Below, piece after piece: positions 51,462-60,847 of a stretch of DNA of 64,000 nucleotides; within the stretch, counting starts at the first letter, position 1; the number at the start of each line of letters is the position of its first letter. Position numbers and translations under genes: made by a program. The stretch is from NCBI GenBank assembly GCA_963829355.1, contig CAWHHZ010000014.1:62001-126000 (forward strand), given 5' to 3'. The notes under the pieces are model-generated. The model saw only the letters and a list, made by a program, of their open reading frames with translations, ran no database searches and was not told where the DNA came from. This stretch comes from CAWHHZ01 sp963829355 (GTDB lineage Bacteria > Acidobacteriota > Thermoanaerobaculia > Gp7-AA8 > JAHWKK01).

Positions 51462-52450
51462 CAGAAGAGCTCGAGCCCCCAGAGGTCGTGGATGTGGAGA
51501 ACCCCCTCGGCACGTCCGGCGCCATTGGTGACGAACAAGGCGGTAATCTTTCGCTCCTCCATCCGCTGTAGTCCTGCCGACGCCAACTCCTCGGGGTCAA
51601 TGGTGATTGGTCCAGGTTTCATGCATTCGATCGCGCTGCGATGGATCATCTGGTCGTCCGTCTGCAAGAGTCGACGCAGGTCACCGTCCGAGATCACTCC
51701 AGTCAGTCGATCTCCCTCTCCAATCACTCCCGCGATTCCAAATCCCTTCCGAGACATCTCATAGATGACGTCCTTCATCGGCGTCTTTTCATTGACGATC
51801 GGGAGATCGTCGCCGCTATGCATCAGATCGCGGACCTTGAGAAACTTCTTTCCGAGTTTGCCGCCTGGGTGAAATCGCGCAAAGTCCTCCTCTCGAAAGC
51901 CCTTGCTGTTGGACAACGACATCGCGAGAGCATCTCCGAGAGCGAGGCTCGCGGTCGTTGAAGCCGTTGGGGCGAGGCCAAGAGGACACGCTTCTCTCGA
52001 GACGGCTGCCGAGAGATGATGATCCGAGTGACGCGCGAGAGTGGAGGTCGGATTCCCGGTGATCGAGACCAGACTCGTTCCGAGCCTTCTCAGCGGCTCG
52101 AGCAGCCGGAGGATCTCTTCCGTCTCTCCTGAGTTCGACAGCGCGAGTACGACATCTCCGTTGACGACCATCCCGAGATCACCGTGAAGCGCCTCCGCTG
52201 GGTGAAGAAAGAATGACGGGGTGCCGGTGGAGGCGAGGGTCGCGCTGATCTTCTTGCAGATCAGTCCCGACTTTCCCATCCCCATGGTGACGACGCGGCC
52301 CGCACTGCCGCGGATCAGCTCGACGACTCGGACGAACTCGTCGTCGAGCCGCTCGAGGACCTCACTGATCGCCGCAGCCTCGACTTCCAGAACTCTTCTT
52401 CCTTCGATCAGGGCCGGGTGAACTTCATTCATCTGCTTTTCTTCCATCAT
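51461..52450 (-). CDS. kdsD: Arabinose-5-phosphate isomerase (KdsD/KpsF family)
   Basis: 330 residues from ATG 52450. An SIS domain (about 40-190) has VVTMGMGKSGLICKKISATLASTG and VVLALSNSGETEEI, with SREACPLGLAPTASTTASLALGDALA; two CBS domains follow (about 205-320). The enzyme turns ribulose-5-phosphate to arabinose-5-phosphate, the first step to KDO for LPS. The open frame extends upstream to 52582 but that part is not family-like. It diverges from pckA. Confidence 0.92.
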   Translation of the reverse strand: MMEEKQMNEVHPALIEGRRVLEVEAAAISEVLERLDDEFVRVVELIRGSAGRVVTMGMGKSGLICKKISATLASTGTPSFFLHPAEALHGDLGMVVNGDVVLALSNSGETEEILRLLEPLRRLGTSLVSITGNPTSTLARHSDHHLSAAVSREACPLGLAPTASTTASLALGDALAMSLSNSKGFREEDFARFHPGGKLGKKFLKVRDLMHSGDDLPIVNEKTPMKDVIYEMSRKGFGIAGVIGEGDRLTGVISDGDLRRLLQTDDQMIHRSAIECMKPGPITIDPEELASAGLQRMEERKITALFVTNGAGRAEGVLHIHDLWGLELF

Positions 52451-52645
52451 GATTGACCGGCGAGGCTTCTCTCCGTGGCTGCTGCAGGTGAAATCGCCTT
52501 TCAGCCCATAAATATTCAACAGCTTGCGGCGATTGTCCGGTCTGCGTGGAGACATCAGGGCATGCTCAGTGCAGGATACCACTCACGGCCATGAGCTCGA
52601 GTCCTCGTCAGCCGGCGCGATTTCACTTCATCAAACCGGGTCGGG

Positions 52646-52651
52646 TACAAT
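52646..52651 (+). promoter_or_regulatory. Possible -10 element for pckA
   Basis: TACAAT 86 nt before the pckA ATG, in the 286-bp divergent region 52451-52736. A TTCACT-type -35 lies 18 nt upstream and matches the consensus weakly. The rest of this gap shows no gene. Confidence 0.3.
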
Positions 52652-52736
52652 GCTCATTTCTTACCGAGGGGAGCGGTGTCTTCAAGCTCCCGGCGAATTC
52701 CGTAAAAATACAAATTTCAGGAGAACGAGGTTTCTC

Positions 52737-54302
52737 ATGACCAGTTATGCAACAGACAGCAAGACGCTTCCAGTCGAGCCGAAGTCGGTGATCTGGAATC
52801 CATCGCCCGAAGAGCTCAGAACAATGAGCGAAGCGATGCCGAATGCCCAGACCACCGAGTACGACAATCTGAACGTGGCGACGCGGGTCGTGGCGCGGAG
52901 TAAGCTCTCCACTTTCATCGCCACTGACACTTCCAAAGATCATTCAGATCAGACCATTTCGCGGAATGAGTATCAGCGAATTGCCAAAATCCAGGACGAT
53001 TACATTCGCAAGCAGGAGATGATCGTCATCGAAGGGTATATCGGAGACGATCCCGACCACAGGACACCCGCTCGCCTCATCATCGAAAAGTCGAACGCCA
53101 ATATCGCGCGCATGCAGCAGATCCTGTATTACCCGGCCACCAAGGCGGAGCTCGAACATTTCGAGCCGGTCGTCCAGGTGATCTACACGCCAAACCTCGA
53201 GATGCCTGGATACCCGGAGAACCGTCTGATCACGGTCGATCTCGAGAACAACATCACCCGTGTCATGAACTCGGACTACTTCGGTGAATCGAAAAAGGGC
53301 GGGCTCAGGATGTGGAACCGTCTGATGTACCAGAAGGGCGGTCTGGCGCTGCACGCCGGCTGCAAGGTGATCCCGGTCGACGGCGTCAACCGTACGGCGC
53401 TCATTGTCGGCCTCTCCGGAACCGGAAAAACCACCACGACGTTCACCAAGCAGAACGACTCCTCGCCCGTTCAGGACGATTTCGTTGCTCTGATGCCGGG
53501 AGGCAAGGTCGTCGCGACCGAGAATGGCTGTTTTGCGAAGACTTTCGGACTGAATCCGAAAGATGAGCCGACGATCTATCACGCGGTGACGAAACCTGAC
53601 GCGTACCTCGAGAATGTTTCCCAGGACGGGGACGGCAAGGTCGACTTCTTCGACACGTCGTACACGCAGAACGGTCGCGCGGTCATCCGGATGGAGGACA
53701 TCGCGGGCAGCTACGATGCCAGAAAGATCGAGAAAGCCGACTTCCTGCTGATCCTCAACCGCAACGAGAACATCATTCCGGCAGTGGCCCGGCTCAAAGG
53801 CGCCCAGGCCGCTGCGTTCTTCATGCTGGGAGAAACGAAGGGAACGAGCGCCGGCGGTGCCGCCGAGGCGGGAAAGTCTCTCCGCGTGCCGGGAACCAAT
53901 CCCTTCTTTCCGCTTCTCCATGCGCTCCAGGGAAACCGCTTTCTCGAGCTGTACGAGGGGTCTCCGATGGAGGTCTACCTGATGAATACCGGGCGGATCG
54001 GCGGAGGCGACGATGACGAGCGATCGAAGAAGGTGAAGATCCAGCATTCGAGCGCGGTCGTGAAGGCACTGGCCGAGGGGACGATTGAATGGGAAACGGA
54101 TCCGGACTTCGGCTACGAGGTCGCCAGTTCGGTTCCCGGACTCGAAGGGGAAGATCTCGACTACCTCAACCCGCGAAAGATGTACGAACGGCAGGGGAGG
54201 CTCGACGAGTACCAGGCGCTGGTCGACAAGTACAAGACCGAGCGGAAGCAGTATCTCCAGAAGTGGGAAGGTCTCGACGCGAGGATCGTCGACGCGATCT
54301 GA
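52737..54302 (+). CDS. pckA: Phosphoenolpyruvate carboxykinase (ATP)
   Basis: 521 residues from ATG 52737 after CAGGAGAACGAGG. The ATP-type kinase loop GLSGTGKTTTT sits near residue 225, with the metal-binding SSPVQDDFVAL after it; ENGCFAKTFGLNPKDEPTIY and VIRMEDIAGSYDARK follow. The enzyme makes PEP from oxaloacetate for gluconeogenesis. A protein- and amino-acid-consuming lifestyle, suggested by the many exported peptidases, would need it. It is followed by its own terminator. Confidence 0.92.
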   Translation: MTSYATDSKTLPVEPKSVIWNPSPEELRTMSEAMPNAQTTEYDNLNVATRVVARSKLSTFIATDTSKDHSDQTISRNEYQRIAKIQDDYIRKQEMIVIEGYIGDDPDHRTPARLIIEKSNANIARMQQILYYPATKAELEHFEPVVQVIYTPNLEMPGYPENRLITVDLENNITRVMNSDYFGESKKGGLRMWNRLMYQKGGLALHAGCKVIPVDGVNRTALIVGLSGTGKTTTTFTKQNDSSPVQDDFVALMPGGKVVATENGCFAKTFGLNPKDEPTIYHAVTKPDAYLENVSQDGDGKVDFFDTSYTQNGRAVIRMEDIAGSYDARKIEKADFLLILNRNENIIPAVARLKGAQAAAFFMLGETKGTSAGGAAEAGKSLRVPGTNPFFPLLHALQGNRFLELYEGSPMEVYLMNTGRIGGGDDDERSKKVKIQHSSAVVKALAEGTIEWETDPDFGYEVASSVPGLEGEDLDYLNPRKMYERQGRLDEYQALVDKYKTERKQYLQKWEGLDARIVDAI

Positions 54303-54328
54303 TACCCAACTTGAAAATGATGTGAATG

Positions 54329-54356
54329 ACGCCCGGCTCCGGCCGGGCGTTTTGTT
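54329..54356 (+). terminator. Intrinsic terminator after pckA
   Basis: ACGCCCGGC, loop TCCG, then GCCGGGCGT followed by TTTGTTT. A 9-bp stem with a T-rich tail, 26 nt after the stop. Confidence 0.88.
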
Positions 54357-54393
54357 TGCACCAAACGGAAATGGCGACACATCCACGGGAACC

Positions 54394-54493
54394 TGTCATT
54401 CCGAAGCGCAGCGAGGAATCCGGGCGGGGGGTGATTCACGGTTCCCCCACCAGGACTCCTCAGTCGCGATGAAGCCGCTCCTTCGGAATGACA
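54394..54493. repeat. Family C repeat, copy 4
   Basis: TGTCATTCCGAAGCGCAGC, GAGGAATCCGGGCGGGG at the left; ACTCCTCAGTCGCGATGAAGC, TCCTTCGGAATGACA at the right. It lies between the convergent pckA and LptFG genes. Confidence 0.82.
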
Positions 54494-54560
54494 GTTTCTT
54501 CTGAGGCGCCGCGACACCCACCCTCGCGGCGCCTCGAGCGCCGGGGGCGCTTCACGCCAG

Positions 54561-56873
54561 TCAGGTTTCCACACTCAGAAACATGTAGAGCGCCGCGATC
54601 ACGAACAACCCATTCGCGCTCCATGCGGCCAGGACGGCGGGGAGCCTTCCCACCTCTCCAAGTTGGATGAATATCCCGAAGACGGTCCAGTAGACGAAAG
54701 CGAGAAAAAGAGCGGTCGCGATGCCGTACAGAGCGCCACCGGTGCGGTGGCTCATGCGGAATGAGAAGGGGAGTGCAATCAGCCCCATGACGAGGCTGAC
54801 GAATGGCCAGGACGTCTTCCTGAACAGTTCGACCGTCAGACCGCTCGCGTCGTACCCGGACCTCTCGAGATCGCGGATGTAGTGCCTCAACTGATTGAAC
54901 GTCATCTGATCCGGTGTTCTCACCTCGGTGGAGAAATACTCGGGACGTTCGGGATAGTGGAGTCGAACCGGGCGGTTGATTGGTGTGAACGACCTCGTGC
55001 CGTCGTCACCGAACGACCGGATCCATCCATTCACGAAAACCCAGCCTATCCCATCCCATCGCGCCTCCTCGGCGAGAACGCGCCGCGTGAGCCGGAACTC
55101 GGTGGGGTGAAACTCGAATACCTGAATACGTTTGAGTGTCTGCCCCCGCTGGTCGAACTCGAGAAAGTTGAAGAGATACCGGCCGTTCCCGAAGATCCAC
55201 TGCCTCTGCTCTCCAAAGCTACGAGCCGTGTCACGCCCCTTGATTCTGCTCTTGAGCTCATGAACCTGTTCGTTGGAGTACGGCAGCACGAAATCCTGCA
55301 GGAGATACGACACGCCCGAGGCGATGGCGGCCATCATGACGATCGGGATCGAGATCCGGTACAGGGAGATACCGTTCGCTTTCATCGCGGTCACCTCGCT
55401 GTTTCGCGAGAAGATTGCGAAGGTGATCATGGTGGCAAGCAATACCGAAAGCGGCAGGATCAGGTCCAGGACCTGGATCGAGAAGTACCTGTAGTAGGAG
55501 AGCACGACCTCCCACGGAACACTGTAGTCGGTGATCTCGTCGGCGATCTCCGTGTAGTCGACGACGATGAACAGAATCGCCGTAGAGAGAATCACGGCGA
55601 AGAGGATCTTGCTGAACTGCGAGAGGACGTACCGATCGATCGTGTTCGGGAAGGCGATGTCGAGCCGGGAGAGGATCGAGGCCTTCTCCTTCGGCTCATC
55701 TTCGAGCTCGCGTCTGCGCCGGATCGAGCGTATACGACGTCCGATCCAGGCAAGCAGTCTGGACTCTCCGCGGCCGGCATCACGGTTTGCGCGGCGAAGC
55801 AGAAGAATGCCGCCGATGACCAGAATGATATTCGCGAGCCATATCCCGAGCCATGGCGGCAGCGTCCCGGAGCGGGCGAGGTCCTCGCCGTTGCTGAGAA
55901 CGATGTAGTACAGCAGGATGATGCCGATCGAGACGGAGACTCCGGAGCTGCGACCGCCGCGACGATTGGTGATACCGAGCGGGAGCGCAACGATGCCAAA
56001 GGCGATGCAGGCGAACGGAATGGCGATCTTCTTGTGGATCTCCGCCCGGATGGCACGGCGGTCCATCGGAAGAAGATCCTGCCTCCGTGAGACCTCTCTC
56101 AGCTCCGGAATCGTCATTTCGCTATACGATTTGGAGTCACTGGTTACCACCAGCGGCTCCTCCTGCATCAGCGAGATCTCCTGAACCTTCTGCTGGCTCA
56201 CATGATAGGAATCGGGATCCGAAGGGTTGTACTGATGGTTGACCGCATTTCGTAGCTGGAGCCAGAGCTCGCCGTTCTCGGTCCGCTCGATCTCGCCCGT
56301 GTCGGCCAGCACGATGTCCTGCCGTCCGGGATCGGTCTGAGAAGAGAGGAAGACCCCCTTCCAGTCATTCGTCGCCGGATCCACATCGTCCACATACACG
56401 ACCAGGTCTTCGATCTCATCGTAGAACACGCGCGGCTGGATCTGAGCCTGAATGGCGCTCGAGGCGATCTCCCGCGTCTTTCGCACGAGTGCTTCGTTGC
56501 CCAGAGGCGTCAGGACATTGATCAGAAGCAGATTGAGAATGAAGAAGAACCCGGAAAACAGCAGCACGGGTCGATAGATGATGTTTGTCGAGATACCCAC
56601 GGCACGCATCGCGACGATCTCGGAGTCGCTCGAGAGGCGCCCGATGGCGATGAGGATGCCGAAAAGAAGAGCCATCGGAAGGGTCAGGACGACGATGTGC
56701 GGCAGCGAGAGACCGAGGATCACCAGAACTTCGGTGAGTGGCAGTGATCGCCGGATGATGAGCTCGGCGGCGTCGAAGAGCTCACGCATCAGAAGGATGA
56801 ATGTGTAGAAGGCGAAACCCAGGAACGTCGGGCCGACCATCTCACGAACTACGTAGCGGTTGATGATTTTCAT
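54561..56873 (-). CDS. LptF-LptG fusion, LPS export ABC transporter permease
   Basis: 770 residues from ATG 56873. Two YjgP/YjgQ permease units stand in one frame: residues 1-390 (LptF-like, MKIINRYVVREMVGPTFLGF...GRLSSDSEIVAMRAVGIS) and 410-770 (LptG-like, TIDRYVLSQFSKILFAVILSTAILF...FSRNSEVTAMKANGISLYR). Each has a membrane part and a periplasmic beta-jellyroll. Normally LptF and LptG are separate, adjacent genes of about 360 residues. The joined protein would form the whole membrane channel pair, working with LptB and LptC, which are not in the window. Confidence 0.88.
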   Translation of the reverse strand: MKIINRYVVREMVGPTFLGFAFYTFILLMRELFDAAELIIRRSLPLTEVLVILGLSLPHIVVLTLPMALLFGILIAIGRLSSDSEIVAMRAVGISTNIIYRPVLLFSGFFFILNLLLINVLTPLGNEALVRKTREIASSAIQAQIQPRVFYDEIEDLVVYVDDVDPATNDWKGVFLSSQTDPGRQDIVLADTGEIERTENGELWLQLRNAVNHQYNPSDPDSYHVSQQKVQEISLMQEEPLVVTSDSKSYSEMTIPELREVSRRQDLLPMDRRAIRAEIHKKIAIPFACIAFGIVALPLGITNRRGGRSSGVSVSIGIILLYYIVLSNGEDLARSGTLPPWLGIWLANIILVIGGILLLRRANRDAGRGESRLLAWIGRRIRSIRRRRELEDEPKEKASILSRLDIAFPNTIDRYVLSQFSKILFAVILSTAILFIVVDYTEIADEITDYSVPWEVVLSYYRYFSIQVLDLILPLSVLLATMITFAIFSRNSEVTAMKANGISLYRISIPIVMMAAIASGVSYLLQDFVLPYSNEQVHELKSRIKGRDTARSFGEQRQWIFGNGRYLFNFLEFDQRGQTLKRIQVFEFHPTEFRLTRRVLAEEARWDGIGWVFVNGWIRSFGDDGTRSFTPINRPVRLHYPERPEYFSTEVRTPDQMTFNQLRHYIRDLERSGYDASGLTVELFRKTSWPFVSLVMGLIALPFSFRMSHRTGGALYGIATALFLAFVYWTVFGIFIQLGEVGRLPAVLAAWSANGLFVIAALYMFLSVET

Positions 56874-57067
56874 ACGAGCGCGGCCATTGTAACGGCCGGA
56901 CAGCCCGGCGCGTTCCTTCGAGAACAAATCTGTAGCGCTGCTGATCCTTCAGCTCGATAGGGAGGATGGCGAGCGCAACGACGGACGCAACATTGATCGA
57001 GGTTACTCCACAGATCGACTTTAGGTTTTGCACGGACGGGCGATCGCGGCATGGCCCAGCAGCATAC

Positions 57068-57093
57068 AATATTTAACATAATATATCTTATGA
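57068..57093. other. AT-rich patch in the gap upstream of LptFG
   Basis: ATATTTAACATAATATATCTTATG is unusually AT-rich for this window and could be a promoter or binding region. The gap 56874-57185 otherwise shows no gene; a worn family A fragment lies near 57137-57165. Confidence 0.3.
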
Positions 57094-57185
57094 GACCCTG
57101 TGGAAACCTTCGGTTCGCGGTTCCCCAGCTTTACCGACTGTCAGGAGGTACCCGATCCTTCGCTGCGGCGAAAATACCTCAGCAC

Positions 57186-57310
57186 GTCATCCTGAGCCGC
57201 CGGAGCGCAGCGGAGGACGGTCGAAGGATCGCGGACTTTGCCGACTGTCAGGACGGAAAGTAGCGCGACAGTCAGGACGCACCCGATCCTTCGCTGCGCT
57301 CAGGATGACA
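57186..57310. repeat. Family A repeat, copy 10
   Basis: GTCATCCTGAGCCGCCGGAG at the left, GCTGCGCTCAGGATGACA at the right, inner GGTCGAAGGATCGCGG and CCCGATCCTTCGC. It lies just 3' of the parB stop. Confidence 0.85.
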
Positions 57311-57329
57311 GAGTGACCGAGGTCGTTCG

Positions 57330-58160
57330 TCAGCTCTGTTCGCCAGATTTCAGGCGTCGAAGGACTTCTTCGAGGGCGTCGATGATCTCTTCGCGCTCGA
57401 CATCGCTCTTCCTGAAGCTCATCGAGAGCGAGAACGGCAGAGATTTGTCCTTGAGGTTGTACTTGAAGTTTTTCGGCCGACCCCGACGAGCGGTATTCCT
57501 GGCCGTACGCGCCCGGACATCCTGTCGCGACAACTCCCCTGCCGCGTACCGTTCGACCAGCTCCTGCATCGCAGGCTCGTCCTCAGCTCTTGAGATCTGG
57601 ACGAGAACTGACTTGTTGGAGATCCCGGCTTCGCGGCACATCGCACGAATCCGGTCAGGGATGTCGTTGAGCATCAGCGTCTCGGTGATCGTGGTCCGTG
57701 ACTTTCCCAAAACCTTGGAGATCTTCTCGTGCGTGTATCCGAACTTCTCCTGCAGGAACTGGAAGCCTTCCGCCTCTTCAAAGGCGGTCAGGTCCTTCCG
57801 CTGGATATTCTCGATCAGCGCGATCTCGAGGACTTCGCGATCGTCCGCATCGAGCTCGATCGCCGGGATCTCCTCGAGACCCGCGGCGGTGGCCGCGCGG
57901 TAGCGCCGCTCTCCGGAGATGATCTGATAGCGTCCGTTTCCACTCGACCGGACCAGGATCGGCTCGAGCACGCCTTTCTCGGTGATCGAAGAGGTCAGGT
58001 CCTCGAGATTTCCGAGCTGGGTCCGGGGTTGCTCCGGGTTCGGGTCGACGAGTTGAATCGGCAGCATCTCGCCGATACTCGTGGTCGATCTCCGGACCAG
58101 TTCCTCGACAAAATGCGCATCGTGACGCATCTTCTTCTTTTCCGGCAGTCCCCGTTTCAT
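57330..58160 (-). CDS. parB: Chromosome partitioning protein ParB
   Basis: 276 residues. The N-terminal CTPase domain has QPRTQLGN, KGVLEPILVR and ISGERRYRAA; a central HTH follows (YTHEKISKVLGKSRTTITETLML), and a C-terminal dimerisation region ends LEEVLRRLKSGEQS. ParB binds parS and, with ParA, segregates the chromosome origin. The pair suggests the window may lie near the origin, although dnaA, gidA and parS were not found here. It lies 22 nt downstream of parA. Confidence 0.93.
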   Translation of the reverse strand: MKRGLPEKKKMRHDAHFVEELVRRSTTSIGEMLPIQLVDPNPEQPRTQLGNLEDLTSSITEKGVLEPILVRSSGNGRYQIISGERRYRAATAAGLEEIPAIELDADDREVLEIALIENIQRKDLTAFEEAEGFQFLQEKFGYTHEKISKVLGKSRTTITETLMLNDIPDRIRAMCREAGISNKSVLVQISRAEDEPAMQELVERYAAGELSRQDVRARTARNTARRGRPKNFKYNLKDKSLPFSLSMSFRKSDVEREEIIDALEEVLRRLKSGEQS

Positions 58161-58182
58161 CTCGCTCGCCCCACTCCCTCAA

Positions 58183-58947
58183 TCATACGACGCGTGAGAG
58201 GATTTCTTCCGAAAGTGAATAGTACTCCATTGCCCCGCTCGATCGTGGCGCGAAGCTGAAAATCGCTTCCTTGTACGCGGGGCTCTCCTCGAGCCTGATC
58301 GACTTCGTGATGACGGTCTTGAACAGACGGTCGCCGAAGACACTCCCGATCTGATCGTGGATATCGCGGCCGAGTGTCGTCCTCTTGTCGTGCATGGTGA
58401 TGACCACACCGAGCAACTGCAGGTTGGGGTTCGGCCGGCCTTTGATCTTGTCGATCGTCTCGAGCAGGTCGTCGGTGCCCTCCAGCGCAAAATAGGACGA
58501 CTGAATCGGGACGAGGACATGGGTGGAAGCGACCATCGCGTTGACGGTGATCATTCCCAGCGTCGGCGGCGTATCGATGAAGACGTAATCGTACTCGGTC
58601 GGTACGTTCGACTCCTCGAGCTTGTCCTTGAGTCTGTAGTGACTGTCGATCTCACCGATCAGCTTCGATTCGAGCTTCGCGAGGGCGATTCTCGATGGTG
58701 CGACGAACAGATGCTCCACGCTCGTCGGCACGACCACATCCCGGAGCGACATCTCCTCGGAGACGAGAACGTCGTACATCGAATGTTCGACCGAGTGCAG
58801 ATCGACGAACGACATGGTCGAGTTTGCCTGGGGGTCGAGATCAATCAGGAGTGTCCGGAGTCCTTTGTTGGCGAGCGCCGCCGCCAGATTGATCGTGGTC
58901 GTCGTTTTGCCGACGCCACCCTTTTGATTGGCGACAGTAATGATCAC
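58183..58947 (-). CDS. parA: Chromosome partitioning ATPase ParA
   Basis: 254 residues. Deviant Walker A KGGVGKTTT (9-17), switch I and Walker B VFIDTPPTLGMIT. No N-terminal HTH, so this is the chromosomal Soj/ParA type rather than a plasmid type Ia ParA. Adjacent parB completes the system. The 116-bp gap upstream (58948-59063) shows no clear parS sequence (TGTTTCACGTGAAACA-like). Confidence 0.93.
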   Translation of the reverse strand: MIITVANQKGGVGKTTTTINLAAALANKGLRTLLIDLDPQANSTMSFVDLHSVEHSMYDVLVSEEMSLRDVVVPTSVEHLFVAPSRIALAKLESKLIGEIDSHYRLKDKLEESNVPTEYDYVFIDTPPTLGMITVNAMVASTHVLVPIQSSYFALEGTDDLLETIDKIKGRPNPNLQLLGVVITMHDKRTTLGRDIHDQIGSVFGDRLFKTVITKSIRLEESPAYKEAIFSFAPRSSGAMEYYSLSEEILSRVV

Positions 58948-59063
58948 GTTGCGCGGATTCTAAGAAAACGGGGCTCGAGTTCCAAGTGTTCTGGCGTCCT
59001 TTTTTTCAATTTATCGACTTTCTTCGAAGAGATCCGCGATTCGGGGTGCGCACGGGAGCGATT

Positions 59064-59549
59064 CTACATCTTGTACTTGCCCAGATCTTCCGGGCTGGCG
59101 TTCTCGAGCCATTGTTTCATCTTTTCTTCCGTATCCTCGTCAGGCTCGATCGTCTGAGCCTGCTCGAGAACATGATCCGCCACCAGGATCGGCGCCTTGA
59201 CCCGCAGCGCCAACGCGATCGCGTCACTGGGCCGGGCGTCGATCTCGAGATCCTTTCCGGCAGCGCTCAGGTAGATCTTAGCGTAGAAGGTGCTCTCCTG
59301 GAGATCATTGATGACGACCTGGGACACCGTGGCCTCGAGCGCGGACAGAACGTTTCGGAGCAGGTCGTGCGTCATTGGCCGTGGGGTCTCCACCGACTCG
59401 AGATGCAGAGCGATTGCGTTTGCTTCAAAGATGCCCACCCAGATCGGAAGAAATGTCTCTTCCGCGTCGTCCTTGAGCACGACGATCGGCGAATTCGAGA
59501 CGGGATCGAGCATCAGCCCCTTGATGGTCATCGGGATATTTCTGCTCAC
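59064..59549 (-). CDS. Bifunctional nuclease family protein (DUF151)
   Basis: 161 residues of the DUF151/BFN domain: PIVVLKDDAEETFLPIWVGIFEANAIALHLE, TPRPMTHDLLRNVL, STFYAKIYL and IDARPSDAIALALRVKAPI. Members are called bifunctional nucleases (in plants, DNase and RNase). A bacterial role is not settled. Its start overlaps the miaB stop (ATGA, 59546-59549). The C-terminal tail is acidic and has no further motif. Confidence 0.87.
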   Translation of the reverse strand: MSRNIPMTIKGLMLDPVSNSPIVVLKDDAEETFLPIWVGIFEANAIALHLESVETPRPMTHDLLRNVLSALEATVSQVVINDLQESTFYAKIYLSAAGKDLEIDARPSDAIALALRVKAPILVADHVLEQAQTIEPDEDTEEKMKQWLENASPEDLGKYKM

Positions 59550-60847
59550 TGGGCTACCTCCCCTTTCAGCGTGTGGTGACCTGCGGCCGAAATTCTCACG
59601 GGAAGAATCATCCCGGGTGGCGTGGTCGGATCACCGTCGAAATTGACGGTCCAGTTATCGTCGGTGCGCCCGCTCAGAGTTTCCGCCGAATGACGACTCG
59701 GGCCTTCGTACAGGACATCGAGAGTACGCCCGATGTATGCGGTAAGAGTCTGGTTCTGAATCTCCTCCTGGACTGCGAAGAGTCTGTTGAGCCTCTGCCT
59801 GGCGATGTCCGGTTCGATTGCATCCGGCAGCCTCAGCGCGGGTGTACCAGGACGCGGCGAGTAGACGAAGGCGAAGATCGATCCGTACCGCACGGTTTCG
59901 AGAAGAGTCACCGACTCTTCGAAGTCCTCATCGGTCTCACCCGGAAAGCCGACGATGAAGTCCCCCGAGAACCTGATGTCGGGGATCTCTGCCCGGATCT
60001 CGTCGAGCACTTCGAGATAGCGCTCGCGAGTGTAGAGCCGCTTCATCCGCCGGAGCATCTTCGATGATCCCGACTGGGCGGGAAGATGCAGATAGTTGCA
60101 GATATTGTCATGATCCCTCATCGCCTCGATCATGCGTCGATCGACCTCGGACGGGTGCGAGGTCATGAACCGTACCCGCCTGACGCCGGGCACCGTCGCA
60201 ACCCCGTCGAGAAGATCGCCGAAACCCTTCCCCGTCGCGGGACAGCGATAGCCGTTGACTGTCTGACCCAGCAGCTCCACCTCCGAGCGCCCGGTCGAGA
60301 TCGCATGCTCGACCTCCCGCAGCACGTCGTCAAAAGGGCGCGAGATCTCTCGCCCGCGGGTCGTGGGAACGATGCAGTACGTGCAATTCTTGTTGCATCC
60401 CTCGATCACAGTCACCTGCGCGCGAACGGGTGACGGTCGCTCGATGCTGAGCCAGTCGTAGCGTCGATCGGCAGGGAACTCGGTGGCGACTCTCCGGCTT
60501 CCTTCGAGAATTTCGTCGAGAAGGCCGACAGTGCCTGGTCCCATGACGAAGTCGACGTATGGAGCCCGCCGGATGATCGCCTCCCCTTCCTGCTGCGCGA
60601 CGCAGCCTGCTACTCCGATCCTCGTTCCTCGGGACTCCTTGAGCTCGCGGACGCGGCCGAGGAAGTCGTAGACCTTCTGCTCCGATTTGTCCCGGATGCT
60701 GCACGTGTTGAGCAGGACGAGGTCTGCTTCGTCCACGCGATCGACCGGACTCCAGCCGCGGAGCCGGAGCTGCCCGGTCAGCCTCTGTGAGTCGAGGTCG
60801 TTCATCTGACAACCCCAGGTCTCAATGTAGAAGCTGCCCGCGCTCAT
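59546..60847 (-). CDS. miaB: tRNA-2-methylthio-N6-dimethylallyladenosine synthase
   Basis: 433 residues with the three MiaB parts: N-terminal UPF0004 domain with TWGCQMN, LNTCSIR and GVAGCVAQ cysteines, radical SAM GCNKNCTYCIVP, and a TRAM domain at the end (GRTLDVLYEGPSR...). The enzyme adds methylthio to i6A37 of tRNAs. It overlaps the DUF151 gene and the upstream coiled-coil gene (60844-60847, ATGA). Confidence 0.94.
   Translation of the reverse strand: MSAGSFYIETWGCQMNDLDSQRLTGQLRLRGWSPVDRVDEADLVLLNTCSIRDKSEQKVYDFLGRVRELKESRGTRIGVAGCVAQQEGEAIIRRAPYVDFVMGPGTVGLLDEILEGSRRVATEFPADRRYDWLSIERPSPVRAQVTVIEGCNKNCTYCIVPTTRGREISRPFDDVLREVEHAISTGRSEVELLGQTVNGYRCPATGKGFGDLLDGVATVPGVRRVRFMTSHPSEVDRRMIEAMRDHDNICNYLHLPAQSGSSKMLRRMKRLYTRERYLEVLDEIRAEIPDIRFSGDFIVGFPGETDEDFEESVTLLETVRYGSIFAFVYSPRPGTPALRLPDAIEPDIARQRLNRLFAVQEEIQNQTLTAYIGRTLDVLYEGPSRHSAETLSGRTDDNWTVNFDGDPTTPPGMILPVRISAAGHHTLKGEVAQ

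Noticed and set aside
58948..59063. parS site next to parA
   Set aside because: No TGTTTCACGTGAAACA-like sequence was seen here or noticed elsewhere in the window.
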